Below are positions 1-11,555 of a DNA stretch of 64,000 bases, piece by piece. The position numbers and the translations under genes were made by a program. Numbering within the stretch: position 1 is the first letter of the stretch; every line of letters begins with the position of its first letter. The notes beneath the pieces are model-generated. The model saw only the letters and a list, made by a program, of their open reading frames with translations, was not told the DNA's origin and ran no database searches. Origin of the DNA: Hippopus hippopus (lineage: Eukaryota; Mollusca; Bivalvia; Cardiida; Cardiidae); assembly GCA_946811185.2 (NCBI GenBank), contig OX328112.1, positions 33,449,562-33,513,561 on the forward strand, in the 5' to 3' direction.

Positions 1-79
1 TATAGATCTATAATTGTGTGAAGCCTTGCTTGGAACAATGCATCACGAAGATGCGTCAACTCCCACTTCGCTCTGTCAG

Positions 80-330
80 ACTGCCGCTTAGGCCTATTTA
101 TTTTCACGCTGTAAGACTGAAATGCAATAGAAAACGTTTCTGTCGTCGCCACGATACCATGCGCCATTCTTATACACTAGCAAGATATGCGACAGTATTT
201 CTGTGGTATCCGGTTAAAACCAAGCCTAGTACCGGTAAAACCCAGGATATACATGAATACATATGCTGTCGCCATGATACGACTGAAATGATGTTGAAAA
301 CGCCGTAAAACACCAATCGATAAATCATTT
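80..330 (+). mobile_element. Degenerate SINE 3' tail
   Basis: The run gaaatgatgttgaaaacgccgtaaaacaccaatcgata is the conserved 3' tail of the tRNA-derived SINEs found elsewhere in the window. The tRNA-like head is not recognisable. From 330 to 1010 I see nothing identifiable apart from scattered AT-rich DNA. Confidence 0.5.
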
Positions 331-1007
331 CACGGTGATAAATCAACTATCCATGTCTTCTAAGATCTACGTTTCGCCACATACATGTGTGTTAATGGCT
401 TTAAAGTTACAGCAGGGATCGAACCAAAGTTTTCTAAGTACAAAGCCAACGCAATAACCGCCTACACAAGAAGGACCTCTTTTATTAAGGATGGAAGATG
501 CAACGAAATTTTAAAACAAATGCATAAAAGCTGAAGAGATAAACTAACAGAAAAGTCATTTTTATCATAAAAATCAATGTTTTCTCTCTCCGGGCGTCCA
601 CAGTAACTATTCCTTGACGGCCAATGATTGTCTTTGTGCTCTGTTAGAACCACTTTTGTAAGAAAACGGCTTTTTGTAATAAAATTTTCAACAGTGCTCT
701 CCTACAGCTGGGGCTTTAATCGGCTCTTGAAAGATAAACCACATGGCATAAAAGTAAAACCGATGAAACAAAAACATGACATGTCACTGAGAAGTGACTG
801 ATGCCCCTAAAAATAGTAACCTTTTCCTGTGAGTTGTGCAAATGAACAATGACTACAGATATGACTCAAAGCTTGCCCATGACAATCGTCTCGATATGGT
901 CATGATTTCGTGCAAAGTTATTTTGAAATTGAGTTATAGGGCAGAAATGGACGGATGGACTAAACAAAAACTATATGCCCCCGAAAACAAATTTTGGGGT
1001 CATACAA

Positions 1008-1062
1008 AATAATAATAATAATAATGATAATAATAATAGTAATAATAATAATAATAATTGAG
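1008..1062. repeat. (AAT)n microsatellite
   Basis: Imperfect aat/aac trinucleotide run with single gat and agt interruptions. Confidence 0.9.
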
Positions 1063-1065
1063 CGG

Positions 1066-1318
1066 CGCTATGGAAAAAGGGGGTTTAATGCATCCCCGTT
1101 ATGCATTAGGCCTATAACCAAGCAGGTCATCATATAACTATTGGTCCATAAAATCCATTTAGTCTAAATACCTACCTAATCTGGGAGTATGTTGCTCCTT
1201 GAACATGCAGAAAATTTACAAAGAGCAAAAACTATCGACTCATGTCAGCCGGCGCAATCCGCGCAGGCTGACATGATTGGAAACTTTTTGCAGACCCCCT
1301 TTTCACAAAGCATAGTCC
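1066..1318 (-). mobile_element. Family-5 hairpin MITE
   Basis: The ends are a gaaaaagggggtttaatgca-type edge and a cttttcacaaagcatagtcc-type edge, which are imperfect inverted repeats. The core is a cagcc-gcgca-gcgcaggctg palindrome. The same family recurs at 13998, 14272, 17360, 17690, 19268, 22058, 22245, 46540 and 48385. From 1320 to 1645 no known element is seen; a 62-codon frame at 1383-1571 has no recognisable family. Confidence 0.75.
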
Positions 1319-1649
1319 ACAAATGGATACAACAAAACAAAAAAATATATGATTATCTTGGCAATTCTACTATTTCTTTGATTTGGCGCTTAAACGTTTT
1401 GACTGTTTATCACTTTTTCCTTTCTCAGGGCGCTCTCGGCTGCTTTGTCTCGATGGATTGTCTTTGGTGTTCTCCTGGAGCGGGGCTTTTTCTCGCCGTC
1501 GAGTGTTCGACTTGGCTCGTCTATGGTCGGAATGTTCGTTACCCTTGACGGCTAAACGGGCTTGGAAATAGAAATAACAAAGATCTGTTTAAAACAAATC
1601 TTCATCTTGAAACGACTTTTCCATGTTTTCGATGCCTTACAATAATGAA

Positions 1650-1825
1650 GTACTACTTTATTAATTGTACGGTCAGGTGGCAGGAGACTTGGAAACTTGT
1701 TCACGGCTGTGGCAAATCATGTCGCCCCGAGCCAAAGGCGAGGTGGCGACATGATTCGCCGCAGCCATGAACAAGTTTCCAAGTCCCCGGCCACCTGACA
1801 GTGCAACGAATTTATTATAGGATCT
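1650..1825. mobile_element. Foldback element, long near-perfect palindrome
   Basis: The arms meet near 1736. Left gtcaggtggcaggagacttg pairs with right ccggccacctgac, and gaaacttgttcacggctg pairs with the distal arm. Homology of the arms continues outward through about 20 more bases into tttattaattgtac / gcaacgaatttatta. No coding capacity; the open frame on the minus strand is a by-product. Confidence 0.8.
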
Positions 1826-1925
1826 ATTGCAATGTTTTAGCGAAATTTCCTCGATTATATACTCACGAATTGAGTACGTTGACGACATAGAATTTCCCTT
1901 CAGAGTGCCCCAATTCAATGAAAAC

Positions 1926-1949
1926 TGACGTCACTGAGAAATGACGTCA
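1926..1949. promoter_or_regulatory. Two full CRE-like palindromes
   Basis: tgacgtca occurs at 1926-1933 and 1942-1949, 16 bp apart. CREB/ATF proteins bind this palindrome. The same doubled motif sits inside the family-10 repeat (near 16626 and 41348), so it could be transposon-borne. Confidence 0.4.
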
Positions 1950-2036
1950 CTAAAACCTTGGTAAAACGCGCAGTTTGGTGAATGAACTTGGTGATGTTAG
2001 TGCGATAGAAATTCGTCTTTTTTTTTAAATTTAAAC

Positions 2037-2057
2037 ATGGATTTAAACAACTTCAAG
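2037..2057 (+). CDS. Possible first coding exon of an unknown gene
   Basis: An ATG followed by six codons (M-D-L-N-N-F-K) runs into a perfect donor aag/gtaagt. It lies 90 nt downstream of the CRE pair. No matching downstream exon was found, and the peptide is too short to identify. From 2060 to 2540 nothing else is recognisable. Confidence 0.15.
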
Positions 2058-2542
2058 GTAAGTAATTATGCATTTTAATGATTTGTTGTCAAAAAGTAAA
2101 AGACCATTAGTTACCGCAAACGACAATTTGTTTATTCTTTTAACGTTACAATGAATAAGTTTCAACACTTCACAGTTTGCTTACCTGACGAAGGGATGGC
2201 TCGTTTTAACCCCGTGTATTTGTTTTAGAATGACAACAAACGATAATTTTGAACCACATTCATTTATTTTCAAAAATAATACTTTCCGCTTTAATGAAAA
2301 CCATCAAAGGAACTTATACGTGCAGGCTACTCATTATGTTTATCTTGTGGGCGGCTCGTGTCGGTCGACGCCGCCATTTTGGGTGTTGTGTTGAAAGTCT
2401 AGTCGGGGCCTTCAAAAGGGAAACTACTTTTACGTGGATTTTGCCAGTGTGCATGACTTGTATGTAAGGGCCATATTATCCCATCAGATTGCGAGAAATT
2501 TCTTTGCAGTGTAATAATATATGATGTACGTCGTATAAATAG

Positions 2543-2770
2543 GGGTCCTGCGTGGCTCAGTGGTAAGGTGTGGGACTCGTAACCTCGAGGCCCCGGATTC
2601 GAGCCGCGCTGGATCCACTGGGTTTTCGTTGGAGTGTCCTTGGGCAAGACACTTCAGAGCCCTAGCCTAGTTTTGGGAAAACCCAGGAAAACATGAATAT
2701 ATGAGGTGCTGCCGTTACATGACTGAAATAATGTTGAAAGCGGCGTAAAACACCATACAATCTTTACAGT
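2543..2770 (+). mobile_element. tRNA-derived SINE
   Basis: The head has an A-box-like tggctcagtggtaaggtg and B-box-like ggattcgagccg, the two internal Pol III promoter blocks. A body and the tail ttgaaagcggcgtaaaacac follow. Confidence 0.8.
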
Positions 2771-2884
2771 CAGTCTTTACATCGTATACATTTTTGGTAA
2801 CGGTTTTTCAAGCTCTATTGTGCTGTGGTTATTTCTCAAAATCAGACATTTTTTATGACCAAAACAGGCGCTTTTGATTTGGTT

Positions 2885-3165
2885 TGTATGGTGTTTATTG
2901 TCGTTTTCAACATTATTTCAGTTATATCGCGGCGGCTAGTGCACCTTTTCATGCATTCCTGGAGATTCTTTTACCAGTACTGTGCACAATATTCTTTCTA
3001 AGCCACTAGCTGCTTTCCCACATAACCGTCGTGGAAACAATGATCAGCGATGAAAGAGGAATGTTCCTGTCGCTATGGCTTTCATCAATCCTGGGAGGGA
3101 AATTAGTGGAGCTAGAGAATCGAACCAGCGAGCCCCTGCTTTTAGGCCCTTTACGCTACCGACTG
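2885..3165 (-). mobile_element. tRNA-derived SINE, reverse
   Basis: Read on the minus strand the order is head with a degenerate B box (gattctctagctcc region), body, and tail ending at the gtgtttattgtcgttttcaac edge near 2890. Diverged from the 20280 and 33060 copies but collinear with them. Confidence 0.7.
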
Positions 3166-3352
3166 CGCTTACGGGTTCGGCCGAAATAGGCCCTAAAAAT
3201 GGCCATAATTGCAAAGGTATTGTAGTTATAAAACTGTTTATTTTTCCCCTTTTTTTCAAGTTTTTTTGTTTTTGTTTTTTAAAAAGTACTTTTTCACTCG
3301 CTACTTTGTTATTCAAAAGACATCGTTCTGTCTTCCTACAGTTGACTTCTTT

Positions 3353-3475
3353 TATCCCTTCACAACACAATCTCGAGTTTTAACAACCTTGAGAAAGACG
3401 GATTTTGAAATCATCGTGGGATAAGTAGAAGAGAACCAGCATTATCGCCTTTTCCCGCAATGTTTTTGTACCCTT
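3353..3475 (-). mobile_element. TTAA-MITE, truncated
   Basis: End B and the palindrome are present, and the A half is missing. It directly abuts the next copy. Confidence 0.7.
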
Positions 3476-3703
3476 TAACCCTTCTTTTCACACAAGAAAA
3501 ATGTAGACTTGTCCAAATTTAAAGCAGTTACAGACGGCAATTTAAATGCATCTCAAATGAGGAAATTTGTCTTTGACAGGGTAGAAAACATTTTGGGAAA
3601 AGGAGAAAATGCTGGTTACCAGCATTTTTTCCTTTTCCCACAATGATTTCAAAAGGCCTACTACAGGGTCGTTAAAAGTCGGGATTGTGTGGTAAAGTGT
3701 TAA
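3476..3703 (+). mobile_element. TTAA-MITE copy
   Basis: Full length with a degenerate left end; the palindrome at 3590-3650 is well kept. From 3704 to 4020 no element is recognised. Confidence 0.8.
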
Positions 3704-4023
3704 AATACATAGGTCATCATTTAAGCCAAGATTACTTTCACGTCTGTTTTCTAGTATAGAGTTACCTGGTAAATGACTATTGACAAGCAGTAAAGTGATC
3801 GATCATAACGACTTTGTAGATAAAGCCAAAATGGCGAACACTAATACCTTATCGACCTAAATAACAGTCTCCTTTGGGATCGATGGAAAATGATTTCTGG
3901 TTCTGGTATTATATATTCCACCCATTCCAATTAATGGAAAAAATCTTTAGCAACAAGGATTGAGTCCCGTTTAAAACTCTTTGTCATTTAGGCTTGTATC
4001 TTTGTCAGAGATTTGAGAATGTA

Positions 4024-4025
<2 letters not shown>

Positions 4026-4062
<37 letters not shown>
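4026..4062. repeat. (TGTC)n microsatellite
   Basis: About eight tetranucleotide units ending in a short ct run. Confidence 0.9.
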
Positions 4063-4064
<2 letters not shown>

Positions 4065-4229
4065 TCACCTTTTCAACCATTTTCCCCATTCCAATACAAA
4101 TACGATTTGGAGGCGTTGCTAGAAATGTACATGAAGTGAGTGTACAGACAGACATGTGTTTGTATAGGAGACGTTCCCTTTGTTTGAAAGAGACGTTAAA
4201 AATAGACTCGATCACAGAAATTATTCATT

Positions 4230-4610
4230 TAAAATGGCGACCCCTAACTTTGGGTGTATAGGATTAGTTCCTATTTTCTGAAGCAAGACGCGAGAGTTAG
4301 ATAGACAGACAGAGAAGGGAGTGGTATAGTTGTCATCCACACATTACTCACTCAATACGACGTCCTCTCCTTTTAACGGTAGCATAGGATACGTTCCCAA
4401 TGTCTAAAAGACAACCAGACAGACAGACGGACAACCAGGCAGATACAATGATAGAAAGACGGACAACCAGGCAGATACAATGATAGACAGACGGACAAGA
4501 GAAGAGGAGAGAGGAGAGTGAGATACAATGTTCACTCACACAGGAATTCCTCACTCAGTATGGCGTCCCCTCCTTGTAACATTGGTGTATAGGATACATT
4601 CCCACTTTCT
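4230..4610. repeat. Three diverged direct repeats with an inner 32-bp tandem repeat
   Basis: The segment with ggcg-cccc-t and gtataggat-a-ttcc recurs near 4232, 4355 and 4562. Between the last two, a 32-bp unit (gacggacaaccaggcagata...) occurs 2.2 times at 4426-4498. Confidence 0.65.
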
Positions 4611-4691
4611 GACTGTCGTCCTGATGAAAGAAAATTGTAAACTTTGTATTCTGCGGTCACTTCCAACAAATTTTATCCTATGGGTATGAGC

Positions 4692-4692
<1 letters not shown>

Positions 4693-4731
<39 letters not shown>
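4693..4731. repeat. (GA)n microsatellite
   Basis: About 19 uninterrupted ga units. Confidence 0.95.
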
Positions 4732-4732
<1 letters not shown>

Positions 4733-4882
4733 GGGAATGGGGGAAAATCTAATAGACTTGTGTAATTAATGCCATATATACACAACACCTTCTGCCAGAG
4801 AACGGCTCATATAGATTTTGGGATAGCAACATTATATTGTGGACTACTGGCATATCATGTGATAATTGCAAGCAATAGTTGC

Positions 4883-5207
4883 GCTCTACTTTTCACAAAA
4901 TCAATTTTCCCGCTCGTCCAAGAACGCATTTGGGAAACAATGTTGTATGGTGGACTTGATCACGTGACAATTAAAAAACGTTATTTACATTCTACAATCA
5001 CGTGACATTACAAGCTTACTTACGCGGTACTACCACTCGACAATTTCAAACTTACTTACGCCCTACTTTCACGCGATAATTACAAGCTTACTTACGCTCT
5101 AATATCACGTGACAATTACAAGCTTACTTACGCTCTACTACCACATTACTTACGCTCTACTTTTAACAAAACCAGTTTTTCCCGCTCGTCCAAGAACTCA
5201 TTTGCAT
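4883..5207. repeat. Locally duplicated and tandem segments
   Basis: gctctacttttcacaaaatc...cccgctcgtccaagaac occurs at 4883-4928 and again at 5154-5200. Between them a ~46-bp unit (tcacgtgacaattacaagcttacttacgc) occurs about four times. From 5208 to 5640 no known element is seen. Confidence 0.75.
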
Positions 5208-5646
5208 ATCTGTGTTGAAAGCCCGGATCTCGCAGATTCTTGATGTTGCCCGATTCATCTGACAGGTCTATTTCCGCTGTAAAGTGAATTTTAAACGATG
5301 ATTTTTTTTATCGTCCATTTTACACTTTACTTAAAAAAAAAAAAAATCGCTTTTTCTAGCGTCCCTGTATCATTGACTATTCTTTCAAAGTATTTTAGGA
5401 AAGCGAGCACGGGTGCCTGTAACAAGTGTAGCATGCAACGGCTTGTTCACCCATCCAGGCACTAACTATAACCACGTTGCTTAGCTTGCACGGAGAGAGC
5501 TGCACCAAACCGCATCGCTGTAAAGCTAGCTCAACAGCAAGGCAGGTTTGAAGTGCTTATATATCTAACCTCTCTCCGTGACACAAGCAATTGTCCGTTA
5601 TCCCATAATGTTTGCAATATCATTCAAAAGTCAAGTCTTTAATTCT

Positions 5647-5875
5647 TTAACCCTTTACCAAACAATCTCGAGATATAAGAACCTTAAAGGACAAGGCTTT
5701 TGCTAACATTGTGGGAAAAGGCGAAAATGCTGGTTACCAGCATTTTCTCCTTTTCTCACAATGTTTTCTATCTTATCAAAGACATAAATTTATTTCAGCT
5801 ACATTCAGTTTGTTGTCTGCAAATGCTTTGAATTCGGAAATCAGTCTGAAATTTTGTCGTGTGGAAAAGAGTTAA
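5647..5875 (-). mobile_element. TTAA-MITE copy
   Basis: Bounded by ttaa on both sides; the palindrome is near perfect. From 5876 to 6120 nothing is recognised. Confidence 0.9.
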
Positions 5876-6124
5876 AATGCCCCTTTAACCAGTATTTAAG
5901 TCATATCAAGGCAAAAGCTCGCTTTTGCATATCTTTCCTATGTTCAACCAGTTCTAGGATTGGGCTTTGCAGTGCCTTGCTCAAGGATATTCCATCTTGT
6001 CTTGCGTCACCGGAGAGAATCTATAGCGTTACAGATCAAACTTCTAAAATTAGTTTTTAATTGAACAGGTGCACTAGACGCCGTAATATTACTTATAACG
6101 ATATCATTGGCATGAAACAGTTAT

Positions 6125-6395
6125 CTTTTTAAGGGATATTTCAGTTACGTTGCGATGGCCAGTGCATCTATCCATACTCTCCTGGATTTTTTTTATCTGT
6201 ACTTTCCACAATATTCTTCCCAAGCTAATGGTTGCTTTCCAACATAACATCATCGAATTAATGATCAGCTGCGAGAGAGGAAAGAATGCTGTCGCAATAA
6301 CTATCATTAATTTTTGGAAAGAAATTAGCCGAGCTTGGGATTCGAACCAGTGAACTCTTGTTCTCAAGTTCTGTAGCTACTGACTAAAGGGGCTA
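6125..6395 (-). mobile_element. tRNA-derived SINE, degenerate, reverse
   Basis: Collinear with the 33060 copy: the cagtgcatctatccat, gctttccaacataa and gattcgaaccagtg blocks mark tail-side body, body and B-box. Confidence 0.65.
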
Positions 6396-6417
6396 GGCTT
6401 GGTTTATAAGAAGACGC

Positions 6418-6897
6418 GTACTATAAAGAGGATATTTGTTTATTTCGGTGAAAGCGCCACTCGTGAAAATATTACCGATGATGTTCAGTCGATGAAATAA
6501 ATTTTGATCTTTAACTGAATAAAAAAACAAATGTTCTATTTATTTCATGCTTCTAACCCCTTTTAGTTGGGATTTTTTATCAAAATCCAGCATAGCTGTT
6601 TTCGGTAATCCCCTGTGGCGTACCCCCTCCACATAGCAATGTATTACATTATTACGTAAAGCGTGAGAAATGTAGGGCAAATTCGCGTGAATTACGTCGT
6701 ATTTCCTTCTTGTTGAATGGCATGCTCTATTTACCTAGGTAACTAGTGCGTGGGAAACCCTGTTCCCGCCTTCAATTGAAGAGTTAGAAAATGAAACCGG
6801 TATTTTTCACTGGTCGTAACCATAAAATATCAAACCATATTTCACCATTATTTCTCGATAAACTACCCAAAAGCATGAAATAAAGCTACTTACTCTC
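6418..6897 (+). mobile_element. Family-2 foldback element, partly deleted
   Basis: It begins agaggatatttgtttatttc and ends aaaagcatgaaataaa. The left palindrome has lost one arm compared with the copies at 24841, 49363 and 60582, but the 350-bp right part is complete. From 6900 to 7185 nothing is recognised. Confidence 0.75.
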
Positions 6898-7186
6898 TCT
6901 GTCACATCTACATTTGTACCGTATATTCTTCAATAAGATAAACGTCTTGCAATTCGGGTTGAAAATGGCCTGCTCACTCTCTGAAACAAGATCAAAATGG
7001 CCAAATTAAACCCTAGAATGCTCTGAAATGGTTTAATGTACGTTTGCAGATATTTGTGGTAATTTCTTGCTAAAGGGGTCATTGCTTGTAAAAAGTAACG
7101 GCTCTCGTCGCCTCAATACTTTTGTATGCACTGAAAAAAGAGGCCTTGATTAATGCTGACGTATCACATATTCCAACGATGCGTTT

Positions 7187-7414
7187 TTAACCCTTTACCA
7201 GACAATCCCGAGTCTTAAGGACAATGAGGAAGAATCCTTTCAAAAACATTGTTGGAAAAGGAGAAAATGCTGGTTACCAGCATTTTCTCCCTTTCCCATA
7301 ATGTTTTCTAATCTCTGATGGACAATGTTCATGCTTTGAATAATATCTGATCTGTTGTATGCAAATGTTTTCAATTTAGACAAGTCTAAATTTTTTGTCG
7401 TGGTACAGAGTTGA
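7187..7414 (-). mobile_element. TTAA-MITE copy
   Basis: Left ttaa intact, right edge ttga. Confidence 0.9.
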
Positions 7415-7477
7415 AGGCGTCCGTTCTATGTGAACCTTGGAACAGTTTATTATACAGTGTGTCTCAGAAGTCACCTA

Positions 7478-8606
7478 CCATCCTCACGGGTAGGAAACTT
7501 CATATTCAGAGCCAATGGCTCCGACGAGAAAATGTTCTGTTGGTCTTCCGTTTCTGAAGATGTCGGCTGAAAAACAACCAAAAAACAGGTAAGCTTGTCA
7601 TTATTTGTAATCATGTGTTCTTATATCTTTGAAAGTCCAAAAAAGGAGAATGTCATGCAATGCTCTGGTCTTTCAACGTGTTTTCTACACTACGGAAAGT
7701 TGTAACAAGTGTACGATGTTGTCTGAATCATTTGTGGCGTGGGTTGACCTTAGCTAAAATAATACGTCACGGACCTAAATTCAGTCTATTATTGCCATAT
7801 AATTGGCAATTAAAAGAGTCTTGCTGTCCCAAAAGCGTGAATTAATGTCTTGAAATGTTACATTCATTGCTGGTAAAGAATTGAAAAGAAATGGTATAAA
7901 AATGATGAAAATAAAGAAGGGCTCCGATTATGTGGGCTGGCTCTGAATTTGTAAGTCGGCACCGATTAATGAGGGCTTCATTTCAAAACTTTAGTTTTTT
8001 GTAAAAAATTCTTTAGGAAGTAGGCTTTGTTTTTCCGTTAACACCTTTCAGTTCAAAATATAGCATTATTGTTGGATGGAACATGACTGAGTTTATGAAC
8101 ATACAAAGGACTGGTATTGTCACGATTGAAAAAATGCTGTCGAACATGAGTCTATCTAAATTTTGAAAATACTTTAGTAGATTTTGATTAACAGAATGGT
8201 CTATACATGTATATAGTATTTGTCATGCTTTCGTCGTAAGTGCAGCCCACACGTAAGCAAAAATAATGAAAAAATATTTGGCATCTTTGGAAGGCTCTTT
8301 GGTCTTAAAACAGTCATTAAAAAGCTAGATGGAAAATGTACCGACCGTAGCAGAGATGATGAATAAAAAAAAAACTTTTACAAAACGTGAGAAATACAAT
8401 TGATCTATTCGCAATACACGCCTCAGGGTATATGTGTGAACACTCTTAACTCTTTTTAATACTTAACACTACACAACAGTATGTCAGGTGGGTGGGGTAT
8501 ATACAAGTCTTTAACAACGAAAAAGAATCTATTTCACAAGCACGTCAAGACCAAAAATGTTCACAGATCCCTGATTCTGATAGTGCTTACTCAGATCTTT
8601 CAATGT
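7478..8606 (+). repeat. Left arm of a large inverted repeat
   Basis: About 1.13 kb that recurs in reverse complement at 9049-10196 with high identity, differing by scattered substitutions and small indels. Each arm contains the same ~60-codon frame, starting M-L-W-S-F-N-V-F. I recognise no protein family and regard it as chance. Confidence 0.9.
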
Positions 8607-9048
8607 TCAATTAACCAGATGCATATTAGACCAGAAAATGTCACATATCAGTTATCTTTAAGCCGATGATAAACAAATATTCATCCAAACAAACAAACGA
8701 TCACGTTTTGTACAGTCTAGTATTGATCTATACTGGCTGCAGAACCAACTTAAGTTGTAACAGGCACTTTAAGGGTTCATAATGAATAGCTTTGAGTTAT
8801 TTATTTTCATTTTTCAGTCCTAGATATTTGTATGAATGTTCTAAACATTGTCGTTTGCACTTGTTTCAGAAATCTCACACCGACCCCTCCCCATTTCTAA
8901 TGTAATCATTAGAAATCATTCACTTTACGCCGTAATTAGATTGAGATTGCAGCTCCAATATCATGATTTACTGATGGTGTATGCAATTAGCTGTTTTGGG
9001 TCATTATTTAGGATAAAAAGGCTTAGAAAATAACTAATGACATATTCT
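8607..9048. other. Spacer of the large inverted repeat
   Basis: Unique AT-rich DNA of about 440 bp with no recognisable gene. Confidence 0.7.
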
Positions 9049-10196
9049 GCATTGAAAGATCTGAGAGAGTACAATCAAAATCAGGGATCTATGAACATTT
9101 TTGGTCTTGGCGTGCTTGTGAAATTGAATTTTTTTTTTTGTTAAAGACTGGTATATACCCCACCAAACCGGCATACTGTTGTACTGTTGGCATACTGTGT
9201 CGTGTTAGGTGTTCAGAAGAGTTGAGAGTGGTCACACATATACCCTGAGGCGTGTAATGCGAATAGGTCAATTGTATTTCTCACGCTTTGTAAAAGTTTT
9301 TTTCTATTCATCATCTCTGCTACGGTCGGTACATTTTCCATCTAGCTTTTTAATGACTGTTTCAAGACCAGATAGTCTTCCGAAGATGCCAAATATTTTT
9401 TTCTTTTTTTTTTTTGCTTACACGTGGGCTGCACTTACGACGAAAGCATGACAAATGCTATATACATGTATAGACCATTCTGTTAATCAAAAGCTACATA
9501 AAAGTATTTTCAAAATTTAGATAGACTAATGTTCGACAGCATTTTTCAATCGTGACAATACCAGTCCTTTGTATGTTCATAAATTCGGTCATGTTCCATC
9601 CAACAAAAGTAATACATTTTGGACTAAAAGGTATTAACGGAAAAACAAAGCCTACTTCCTAAGTAAATTTTTACAAAAAACTAAATTTCTGAAAGGAAGC
9701 CCTCATTAATCGGTGCCGACTTACAAATTCAGAGCCAGCCCACATAATCGGAGCCCTTCTTTATTTTCATCATTTTTATACCATTTCTTTTCAATTCTTT
9801 ACCAGCAATGAATGTAACATTTCAAGACATTAATTCACGCTTTTGGGACAGCAAGACTCTCTTTTAATTGCCAATTATATGGCAATAATAGACTGAATTT
9901 AGGTCCGTGACGTATTATTTTAGCTAAGGTCAACCCACGCCACAAATGATTCAGACAACATCGTACACTTGTTACAACTTTCCGTAGTGTAGAAAACACG
10001 TTGAAAGACCAGAGCATTGCATGACATTCTCCTTTTTTGGACTTTCAAAGATATAAGAACACATGATTACAAATAATGACAAGCTTACCTGTTTTTTGGT
10101 TGTTTTTCAGCCGACATCTTCAGAAACGGAAGACCAACAGAACATTTTCTCGTCCGAGCCATTGGCTCTGAATATGGAGTTTCCTACCCGTGATCC
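9049..10196 (-). repeat. Right arm of a large inverted repeat
   Basis: Reverse complement of 7478-8606. The outer edge is at cttcagaaacggaag...gtttcctacccgtga, pairing with tcacgggtaggaaac on the left. A poly-t expansion at 9129 and one at 9398 distinguish this arm. Confidence 0.9.
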
Positions 10197-10311
10197 TGTT
10201 TTTCATTTTTTGTTTCTGCGTTTCAGATTTAATTCAGATTTTATCTTATTTTCCCTCTCTCCCACTCTTTTTCAGATTTAGTTATGGCTTATAATTTGTT
10301 AGTTTGTTTGT

Positions 10312-10566
10312 ATTGGAATTTAACGCTGATTTTAGTAGTTTAGTTCATATCACGGCGGTCAGTACACCTACGCATGTGTTTCCTGGCTTTCTCACACAAG
10401 TACTGACACAACTTTCTTTCCAAATCACTGACTACTTTTCTCACATACATTAGAGGTTAGGGGCGAAAAATTACCTGAAAGAAAGTTTGCCTCATCCGGG
10501 TATCGAACTCAAAAACTACCAGATCACGAGTCAGATACACTGACCTCTGAGCTACCTGACGGGGCT
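10312..10566 (-). mobile_element. tRNA-derived SINE, second subfamily, reverse
   Basis: Same subfamily as 54810-55066: blocks tttcctggctttctcacac and cgggtatcgaactc (reverse B-box), then gagctacctgac (reverse A-box). From 10570 to 10925 AT-rich, nothing recognised. Confidence 0.75.
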
Positions 10567-10927
10567 TATGGTTTATGAACTACTCGTAACAATACAAGAG
10601 AGAGTAGAATTTGTTTTTTGTTATTTTTATGATCAATAAAGATGTTTTTGAAATAAAAAAAGTGTTTTTTTTTTAATGGAAACCTGGATTGCACTCGACT
10701 TCAAGGACACCCTGTATTCTCGTATATAACAACGGGTTGAAATACTAAATAACAAATACTTGTACTGTAGACCTACATACATAGATATCGATCTATAATT
10801 AGAAATGTTATAATGAATTATAATAAGACGGATCATGCCTAAGCTTAATTTAAATTCTACTCCCGCCGTTAACCCATTATCAAACAAAATTTGCGACTTT
10901 CTATTTGTCTGTGGTCGACCAGACTTT

Positions 10928-11146
10928 TTAACCGTTTACCACACAGTTCCAAGTCTTTAACGACCCTGAGGGAGAGGGCTTTTGAAAACATTGTGGGAAA
11001 AGGAGAAAATGCTGGTAAGCAGCATTTTCTCCTTTTCTTACAATGTTTTCTATCCTTTCAGAGACAACTTTTTTCATTTGAGCCATATTTAATTTGTCGG
11101 CCGCAAATGCCTTGCATTTGGACCAGTCTACCTTTTTGTTATCTGA
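10928..11146 (-). mobile_element. TTAA-MITE copy with decayed right end
   Basis: Left ttaa and palindrome intact; the A end fades after accagtctacc. Confidence 0.8.
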
Positions 11147-11261
11147 GAATTTATAACATCTCGGAAAAAGATAACTGCGTGTTAAGAGTACACGTAATAA
11201 AAATCCAACTCTTTCGTTTAAGTTCTTTTTGCCGGAAAAAATCTCTACGTATCTTACTGTG

Positions 11262-11312
11262 TAGATCCAAGATGAGACTGCACGTTCTGTGCAATCTGAT
11301 CTTGATCTTCGT
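11262..11312. repeat. Diverged family-4 hairpin
   Basis: gatccaagatgagactgcac followed by gtgcaatctgatcttgatc, the hairpin core seen intact at 16912. Flanking 11150-11550 has no gene I can support. Confidence 0.6.
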
Positions 11313-11555
11313 TTTTTCGCGAAAGCGTTTGTGCCCTATGTCTCTCCATATTATGACGTACTGTATAGTGGAATTTTTTGCGGCGTGGAAATTTTCGACA
11401 TTTCGCGCATTTGAAAAACTCGCAAACTTTTCTGTTCGCGTATTTTACTACAAGTATACCAACAAATAATGGGTGTCTTGCATTCGTAAATATTTCCCAA
11501 CTCTAAATGTCTGTAATCGGTAACAGGTATATATCCACGCATACAGTAATATACG

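Noticed and set aside
7660..7845. Protein frame beginning M-L-W-S-F-N-V-F, repeated at 9835-10017 on the other strand
   Set aside because: Its presence twice is explained by the inverted repeat; no family resemblance and no coding context.
10891..11469. 192-codon plus frame
   Set aside because: First half is a TTAA-MITE, followed by a diverged family-4 hairpin; no recognised domain.
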